Assembly: GCA_934726455.1 (NCBI GenBank)
Contig: CAKVDS010000021.1
Location: 1-37,898 of the forward strand
Reading direction: 5' to 3'
Source: an uncultured Bacteroidales bacterium
GTDB lineage: Bacteria; Bacteroidota; Bacteroidia; Bacteroidales; UBA932
Length of the DNA: 37,898 bases
The notes under the pieces are model-generated. The model was not told the DNA's origin. It saw only the letters and a program-made list of their open reading frames with translations, and did no database searches. Shown here piece after piece: positions 33,541 to 37,898 of this stretch (position 1 is its first letter; every line of letters begins with the position of its first letter). Position numbers and translations under genes: made by a program.

Positions 33541-33575
33541 AAAAAAAAAGCCGTGGCCCTTTCGGGGGCTGCGGC
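33541..33575 (-). terminator. Terminator of the Bro-N antirepressor gene
   Basis: On the minus strand a 10-bp stem (33550-33559 with 33566-33575, two G-T pairs, 6-base loop) is followed by nine T (33541-33549). It insulates the leftward gene from the rightward structural genes. Confidence 0.88.
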
Positions 33576-33597
33576 CCGAATATGGCTCAACAGATGA

Positions 33598-34452
33598 TCA
33601 TTCCTTTGTGTCTTCGGAGGCTATCTGCCTTGTCTCATCAGGTGCTTTCAGCCCTTTCGCGTTGGCGGAAGTCACGACGGAACGCCCGAGCTGTTTCTCC
33701 AGTTCCGCCCTTGCCGTCTTGGCGACGTGGCCGCCGCTTCTGGCTATCCTTTTGTTGTGTTCAAAGCTTGACGGGTTCTGCTTCTGGGACAATTCCGTGG
33801 TGGCCACTTCTGCAAGGGTGTTGAGAGCGCTTTCCATCCGGGTCATATTGTCGCGGAGGTTCTCTTTCTTCAGCCCCTTGAAATTCTTGTACTGTTTTGT
33901 CGTGAACCCCGACCATTCTTGCGTTATGATGTCAGTGAGGGAGGCATACTGGCTGTCTTTCACGCCCGTCCGCTTCCATTCGTCCGTCAGTGCCTTGCGA
34001 GCCTCCTTTCCCTTCATCCGCTCGTTGATCCATCCCTCTCCGTACCCTTTCCGCCTGTAGTATTCGATGCCCCGGTCTATGGCCTGCTCCGGATCCTGTA
34101 TTTCATCTATGCGCTCCGATGCCACTTGGGCCATCCAAGCTTTGAACGGCTCCGCCTTGGGGGACGGAATGGACTGGATGAGGCGGAAGAGTTGAACTTG
34201 GTCTGCCGCGTCGGTGAGCCTCATTTTCCCGTCCGCTGCGTGCATTTTCAAACCGTGACAATTCGTCACGGTTTCATTCCCCTCATTTTTTAGACGTTGC
34301 TTTAATTTCCTCCAATATGCGAAAGGATCCGCGCTGTCAGTCAGTACCGCCACCACGTCCACGATGGAGAAATACCATTTCTCTTCCTTGTCATCCCAGA
34401 TTGTTCTGATCTGTTTGTCGTTGAACAACTGCAAAGCTTCTTTCTGTCCCAT
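33598..34452 (-). CDS. Bro-N domain antirepressor-like protein, inverted within the structural genes
   Basis: A 284-residue protein. Residues about 5-110 fit a Bro-N domain (FNDKQIRTIWDDKEEKWYFS, VDVVAVLTDSADPFAYWRKL, LTDAADQVQLFRLIQSIPSP). The rest is charged and helical, with GIEYYRRKGYGEGWINERMK, and a probable DNA- or nucleic-acid-binding end (FEHNKRIARSGGHVAKTARA). Such proteins act as phage antirepressors or resemble DinD-type damage-inducible proteins. It is the only leftward gene among the structural genes, has its own -7 element and terminator, and a candidate operator lies upstream, so it is a self-contained unit. The ATG at 34452 gives the Bro-N start; a longer in-frame extension to 34899 runs through unrelated sequence. 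Confidence 0.82.
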   Translation of the reverse strand: MGQKEALQLFNDKQIRTIWDDKEEKWYFSIVDVVAVLTDSADPFAYWRKLKQRLKNEGNETVTNCHGLKMHAADGKMRLTDAADQVQLFRLIQSIPSPKAEPFKAWMAQVASERIDEIQDPEQAIDRGIEYYRRKGYGEGWINERMKGKEARKALTDEWKRTGVKDSQYASLTDIITQEWSGFTTKQYKNFKGLKKENLRDNMTRMESALNTLAEVATTELSQKQNPSSFEHNKRIARSGGHVAKTARAELEKQLGRSVVTSANAKGLKAPDETRQIASEDTKE

Positions 34453-34472
34453 AGATGAATATTTGTCAGTCG

Positions 34473-34480
34473 CGAAGATA
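34473..34480 (-). promoter_or_regulatory. Probable -7 element (TATCTTCG) of the Bro-N gene
   Basis: The minus strand reads TATCTTCG, one mismatch from TAnnTTTG, 20 bases before the ATG. A candidate operator at 34501-34518 covers the -33 region. Confidence 0.45.
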
Positions 34481-34500
34481 CCGATTTTTTGCAAAACTGT

Positions 34501-34518
34501 CTTCGCAGTTACGAAAAT
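34501..34518. promoter_or_regulatory. Fourth candidate operator, at the Bro-N promoter
   Basis: CTTCGCAGTTACGAAAAT resembles operator site 2 (29208-29226) with one base deleted and two changed, keeping the TTCG and CGAAAAT ends. It lies in the gap between the Bro-N gene and the rightward gene at 34546 and so could control either. Confidence 0.45.
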
Positions 34519-34545
34519 CAGCGTATGAATACCCATAGGAAAAAG

Positions 34546-34887
34546 ATGATCTATTTGCAGAATACGGCAGACAGGCAGGAGGTGTCCCTCCCCCTGGTCG
34601 TGGCAGGCATCCCGGCGCGGCTGGTGCTTACAAGCGGCATCGACCGCCGCACGTATGAACTGGCGGTGGAGGTGCTGTCGGAGAATACCCTCGGATGGGT
34701 GCTTGCGGTGTCCCTGCCGGAGACGCGCAAGGCGTGGGAGATACCGGACGGGGAATGGGACTACCGCCTGGCCGGGGAAGACGGCGAGACGCTCGGCACG
34801 GGCGTGGCCGTGGTCGGAGACTATGAGGCCGACCGGTGGGAGAACGGAGACAACGAGATAATCTATAAGCAATATGGCAACGACTAA
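34546..34887 (+). CDS. Small phage structural protein of unknown role (113 aa)
   Basis: A 113-residue beta-rich protein (MIYLQNTADRQEVSLPLVVA, YELAVEVLSENTLGWVLAVS, then DYRLAGEDGETLGTGVAVVG, ending IIYKQYGND). The pattern of IYLQNT at the start and a two-sheet core is common in Bacteroidetes phage genes near the portal or tail. The ATG at 34546 follows an AGGAAAA ribosome site; an ATG at 34525 is possible. Its end overlaps the portal start by 14 bases. A virion accessory or adaptor role is inference. Confidence 0.62.
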   Translation: MIYLQNTADRQEVSLPLVVAGIPARLVLTSGIDRRTYELAVEVLSENTLGWVLAVSLPETRKAWEIPDGEWDYRLAGEDGETLGTGVAVVGDYEADRWENGDNEIIYKQYGND

Positions 34888-36010
34888 GACAACGCGCAAG
34901 ACGGTGAGTTTCGCGGCACTTGACCCCTATCTGGAGACGAACATCATATCTCCGAGGGAGAAGGTGGCGCAGGGACGGGACGGCCTTGTGGAATGGGGTG
35001 ACGGCAACATGTACCCCGAATATCTGACGGAGCTTTACGACAACGTGCCGACGCTCCAGAGCATCATCGACGGGACGGTGGACTTCATCGCCGGCGATGA
35101 CGCTTCCATCCTGCCGCTGCGTGACGGCATGACCCCGGGGGCCATGAACCTGAGGGGCGACACTGTCGCTGAACAGCTGAGGGACATCGCCACGGATCTG
35201 AACCTGTACGGGGGCTTTGCCTTGCAGGTCATCAGGGGACGGGACGGGCGGCCCTCCGAAGTCTACTACATCGACATGCGGCGGATCCGCACGAACAAGG
35301 ACAACTCCGTGTTCTGGTGGTGCGAAGACTGGGCGAAACGGACGGCCCACACCGTCATCCGCTATCCGGTGTTCATGCCGTCCCTTGAGTGGGGGACGCT
35401 GGATGAGGACGGACGGAGCCTGCACGCCTCGAGCATCCTTTTCGTGAAGACCGTGCGGCGCAAGGTGTACCCCGTCCCGAAGTTCGCATCTGCGGTCAAG
35501 GCCGGGGAGATAGAGCGCGGCATCGATGACTTCCACCTCAATTCCTTGGACAACGGGTTCACGAGTTCGCAGATAGTGAACTTTAATAACGGTGTCCCGG
35601 ATGACCAGATAAAGGAACAGATAGAAGACGAGTTCACGGAGAAGTTCAGCGGCCACGCCAATGCCGGGCGCATCCTCTTTTCCTGGAACAACTCCAAGGA
35701 CACGGCCACGACCATCGAATCCCCGACTGTGGAGGATTTCGGGGACAGGTACAAGGCCCTTTCCGAACGGTCGCGCCAGCAGCTCTTCACGGCGTTCCGG
35801 GCGAACCCGAACCTCTTCGGCATCCCGACCGAGGGCAACGGGTTCGCGAACGAGCAGTACGAGGAGAGCTTCCGCCTGTACAACCGCACGGCGGTGCAGC
35901 CGATGCAGCGGATGATCTGCGACGCCTATGACCGCATCTACGGGCAGGCCGGGGTGCTGACGATAACGCCGTTCTCCCTTGAGCGCGGCGGCGAGAAGGA
36001 GGTGCGGTGA
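34874..36010 (+). CDS. Phage portal protein
   Basis: A 378-residue protein resembling portal proteins of the PBSX-like class: GDGNMYPEYLTELYDNVPTL, SIIDGTVDFIAGDDASI, LNLYGGFALQVIRGRDG, and the GFTSSQIVNFNNGVPDDQIK segment, followed by ATTIESPTVEDFGDRYKAL and NPNLFGIPTEGNGFANEQYE, the typical portal crown and wing region. It forms the dodecameric ring through which DNA enters the head. Its start overlaps the preceding gene by 14 bases and its stop overlaps the next start (TGATG), so these genes are tightly coupled. Portal after the capsid gene is the reverse of the common order. Confidence 0.85.
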   Translation: MATTKTTRKTVSFAALDPYLETNIISPREKVAQGRDGLVEWGDGNMYPEYLTELYDNVPTLQSIIDGTVDFIAGDDASILPLRDGMTPGAMNLRGDTVAEQLRDIATDLNLYGGFALQVIRGRDGRPSEVYYIDMRRIRTNKDNSVFWWCEDWAKRTAHTVIRYPVFMPSLEWGTLDEDGRSLHASSILFVKTVRRKVYPVPKFASAVKAGEIERGIDDFHLNSLDNGFTSSQIVNFNNGVPDDQIKEQIEDEFTEKFSGHANAGRILFSWNNSKDTATTIESPTVEDFGDRYKALSERSRQQLFTAFRANPNLFGIPTEGNGFANEQYEESFRLYNRTAVQPMQRMICDAYDRIYGQAGVLTITPFSLERGGEKEVR

Positions 36011-36600
36011 TGGCGGTGCAGATAGAGATACTCCTGACTTCCGAAAAGTTCGTCAAGTCGGTAACGAGCATCAGCGACAACCTCGCCGGGAAATACCTTC
36101 TGCCGGCAATCCGGGAGGCGCAGGACATGCAGTTGCGGAACGTGCTCGGGGACGCCCTTCTGGCGCGCCTGAAGACTTTGGTGAGGGCAGACTTCAACGA
36201 GGATTTCAATGACGACTTCCTGGCCGCTTATGACGGCAGCGAGCCGGACTACCGGGATCTGTTGCGGCGATGCCAGTACTTCCTTGCGTATGCATCCGTG
36301 GTGGAGGTGCTGTGGAAGGTGTCGTTCAAGGTGGCCAATTTCGGGGTGGTCAGGGACACGGATACCAACCACCAGGGGGCGAGCGTGGAGGAGCTGAGCC
36401 GGACGCAGGCCTATTGGCAGACCAAGGCGGACGCGTGCTGCCTGGACTTGCAGAACTGGCTTCTGGACAACCGCGCGAAGTTCCCGGAGCTGACGGACGC
36501 GCAATGCGCCCGTATCGGCTCGAACCTCAGGAGCGCGGCCACGTGCGGCGTGTGGCTCGGAGGGCCGCGTGGCAAACGCAGGGGAGGGCGTCGCGGATGA
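36010..36600 (+). CDS. Head-tail connector candidate (196 aa)
   Basis: A 196-residue helical protein following the portal gene: MAVQIEILLTSEKFVKSVTS, ISDNLAGKYLLPAIREAQDM, then DLLRRCQYFLAYASVVEVLW. It resembles a family of Bacteroidetes phage proteins (DUF6712 by memory, not checked) found just after the portal, in the place of head-completion or connector proteins. The end is very basic (GPRGKRRGGRRG). The ATG at 36010 uses the last base of the portal stop; a GTG at 36007 is also in frame. Confidence 0.68.
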   Translation: MAVQIEILLTSEKFVKSVTSISDNLAGKYLLPAIREAQDMQLRNVLGDALLARLKTLVRADFNEDFNDDFLAAYDGSEPDYRDLLRRCQYFLAYASVVEVLWKVSFKVANFGVVRDTDTNHQGASVEELSRTQAYWQTKADACCLDLQNWLLDNRAKFPELTDAQCARIGSNLRSAATCGVWLGGPRGKRRGGRRG

Positions 36601-37022
36601 CGCTTGCGGAGGTGGTGGCCGTGCTGGAACGCGCGGCGAAGGCGCAGCCGGCGGTGGAGACGGTGGTGCCGCAGGACATCTTCCGCCTTTCGTCATTGCC
36701 GGCGGTGCGTTACGGGGTGTTCGGGTGGACGCAGGGGACGCACACCGCGCAGGCCGGGAGCGCCATGGTGTCCTATGCGTTCACGCTCTTCTACGTCGAC
36801 CGGCTCACGCCGGACAAGTCCAACGAGCTGGAGATCCAGTCGGTGGGCATCGATGTCCTTTCCGACATATTGAGGGCCGTGGACGGTGACGGGCGGCTCT
36901 TCACGGACGGATCCGTCACTTTCCAGACATTCAACCAGAGATTTGCCGACGAATGCGCCGGCGTGTTTGCAAATGTGTATATCAGAGCTGCTCAAGGCAC
37001 TTTGTGCGCTGAAAATCAATAA
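36597..37022 (+). CDS. Neck or tail-completion candidate (141 aa)
   Basis: A 141-residue protein beginning MTLAEVVAVLERAAKAQPAV, with RYGVFGWTQGTHTAQAGSAM and FTLFYVDRLTPDKSNELEIQ, which resembles Bacteroidetes phage tail-terminator or neck proteins. The last part has VDGDGRLFTDGSVTFQTF. The start overlaps the previous stop (ATGA). The upstream extension of this frame back to 36270 lies within the connector gene and is not real coding. Role by position and pattern only. Confidence 0.62.
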   Translation: MTLAEVVAVLERAAKAQPAVETVVPQDIFRLSSLPAVRYGVFGWTQGTHTAQAGSAMVSYAFTLFYVDRLTPDKSNELEIQSVGIDVLSDILRAVDGDGRLFTDGSVTFQTFNQRFADECAGVFANVYIRAAQGTLCAENQ

Positions 37023-37035
37023 CAACTATCAAGAT

Positions 37036-37898
37036 ATGAATTATTCCAAGTTAGTGGCGGCGATTGACGACCGCATCAAGGCGAACGGACGGCGCGAAAT
37101 CACCGGCCAGACGCTGCATGACGTACTGGAGGCTATGGTCAGGAGCCTCGGGGCCGGCTATCAGGTGGCCGGGGTGCTCGGTGTCGATGACGATCCGGGC
37201 GAGCCTGACCAGAGGTTCGCATGGCTGGCGGCGGAGCCGGGCGTGTACCGGCATTGCGGCGGCCTTGCGGTGACGGAGCTCTCATGGATCATCTGGGGCG
37301 GCGGCGAATGGATCCTCAAGCCGATGGACGTGCCGTTCGGCGTGTCTGTCAAGGAATGGATACGCGAGGCGGTGGAGGAGGAGCGGACGCGCGCGATGAT
37401 TGCGGAGGCGCTGCTCCAGAAGAACATCGACACCGAAGCCTCGACACGCGAGGATGCCGACACGGCGTTGGGCGCGCGCATCGACAAGGAGATAGCCGAC
37501 AGGGAACAGGCTGTAGCGGATGAGGCCGCAGCCCGTGAGGCGGCGGACGCGGCCCTTGATGCCCGTGTGGACAAGGAGATAGCCGACCGGGAAGCCGCCG
37601 TGGCCGCAGAGGCGGACGCGCGTGACAAGGCTGACAAGGCGTTGCAGGCGAACATAGACAAGGAGCAGGAACGCGCGGAGGGTGCGGAAAGCCAGTTGCG
37701 CACCGACCTCGACACGGAGGTGGCGGAGCGCAAGCAGGCGATAGCGGACGAGGCGGCGGCACGCACGGCGGCAGACACCGCCCTCGGAAAGAGGGTGGAC
37801 ACGGAGACCTCCGAACGGAAAGCGGCGGACGCGGCCCTTGATGCCCGTGTGGACAAGGAGATAGCCGACCGGGAAGCCGCCGTGGCCGCAGAGGCGGA
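37036..37898 (+). CDS. Phage tail fibre-like protein, 5' part (runs off the window)
   Basis: At least 287 residues, open at the window end. The N-terminal part (about 1-100) has the look of Bacteroidetes phage fibres (MNYSKLVAAIDDRIKANGRR, EITGQTLHDVLEAMVRSLGA, YQVAGVLGVDDDPGEPDQRF, YRHCGGLAVTELSWIIWGGG). From about residue 110 it is a long coiled coil rich in Ala, Glu, Asp, Lys and Arg, with repeating units such as ARVDKEIADREAAVAAEA. This shape suits a trimeric fibre or stalk that attaches the phage to host receptors. Internal DNA repeats are exact over 77 bases. The ATG lies 14 bases after the previous stop with an AAGAT leader. Confidence 0.75.
   Translation, partial: MNYSKLVAAIDDRIKANGRREITGQTLHDVLEAMVRSLGAGYQVAGVLGVDDDPGEPDQRFAWLAAEPGVYRHCGGLAVTELSWIIWGGGEWILKPMDVPFGVSVKEWIREAVEEERTRAMIAEALLQKNIDTEASTREDADTALGARIDKEIADREQAVADEAAAREAADAALDARVDKEIADREAAVAAEADARDKADKALQANIDKEQERAEGAESQLRTDLDTEVAERKQAIADEAAARTAADTALGKRVDTETSERKAADAALDARVDKEIADREAAVAAEA
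37540..37898 (+). repeat. Exact 77-base repeat in the fibre gene
   Basis: Positions 37540-37616 and 37822-37898 are identical, starting GCGGCGGACGCGGCCCTTGA. They are 282 bases (94 codons) apart and the second copy is cut by the window end, so the identity may be longer. The intervening coiled-coil units are related but diverged. Confidence 0.9.

Noticed and set aside
34628..35656. 342-codon open frame opposite the portal gene
   Set aside because: Antisense shadow of the portal protein; composition (RPRPRP-like runs) is typical of noncoding frames in GC-rich DNA.
37161..37856. Long open frame on the minus strand rich in Ser, Ala and Arg, opposite the fibre gene
   Set aside because: It mirrors the repetitive GC-rich coiled-coil codons of the plus-strand fibre gene and has no start context or recognisable motif; the plus frame has the fibre N-terminus.
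1..37898. CRISPR arrays, tRNA or rRNA genes, insertion sequences, a diversity-generating retroelement near the fibre gene
   Set aside because: I looked for regular spaced repeats, cloverleaf-like segments, transposase motifs and a reverse transcriptase and saw none in this window.

Overview
The window looks like a chromosome segment of a member of the Bacteroidales. The grounds are a SusC/SusD pair, a two-component-type sensor propeller joined to an AraC domain, Bacteroidetes-style -7 promoter elements (TAnnTTTG), tandem YitT proteins and Bacteroidetes-type phage proteins. I cannot place the genus.

Layout. (1) 1-9.4 kb is mostly conserved chromosome. It holds a CapA-like metallophosphatase, divergent from a tight operon: SPOR lipoprotein, M28-like/TonB-C protein with a degenerate active site, leuS and two YitT membrane proteins. 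A membrane-anchored AraC regulator and an RluA pseudouridine synthase follow and converge. (2) 9.5-25.8 kb is a pectin-oriented polysaccharide utilization locus (PUL). It has a sensor/AraC regulator without kinase or receiver, SusC, SusD, a CE8 pectin methylesterase, a GH95-CE8 fusion and a small outer-membrane barrel. Two paralogous FISUMP-like surface lipoproteins stand at its two ends. (3) 25.8-28.5 kb is a leftward cluster: gmk, nadD and a third, divergent CE8 lipoprotein. (4) 28.6 kb to the end is a prophage or phage remnant, visibly richer in G+C. It has an XRE repressor, small early genes (one frameshifted), an XkdF-like protease with tandem repeats, the major capsid protein, a probable structural protein, an inverted Bro-N antirepressor, portal, connector and neck/tail-completion candidates, and a fibre gene that runs off the window.

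How it fits together. In the PUL, the periplasmic propeller would sense a pectic oligosaccharide and the AraC domain of the same chain would switch on susC from the divergent promoter. SusC/D import the glycan while CE8 domains remove methyl esters and the GH95 domain removes an alpha-L-fucosyl or alpha-L-galactosyl cap. No backbone lyase or hydrolase is encoded here, so backbone cleavage must come from another locus. In the prophage, a related motif (TTTCG-N6/7-CGAAA and part copies) lies at the repressor promoter, before the frameshifted small gene and beside the antirepressor promoter, suggesting a repressor/antirepressor circuit.

The least ordinary items are the M28 fold with five of six catalytic residues replaced, the GH95-CE8 fusion, the kinase-less PUL regulator, the candidate phage operator network, the +1 frameshift, and promoter elements placed so close to start codons that several transcripts may be leaderless. 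All family calls were made by eye from the translated sequence; no database search was run.
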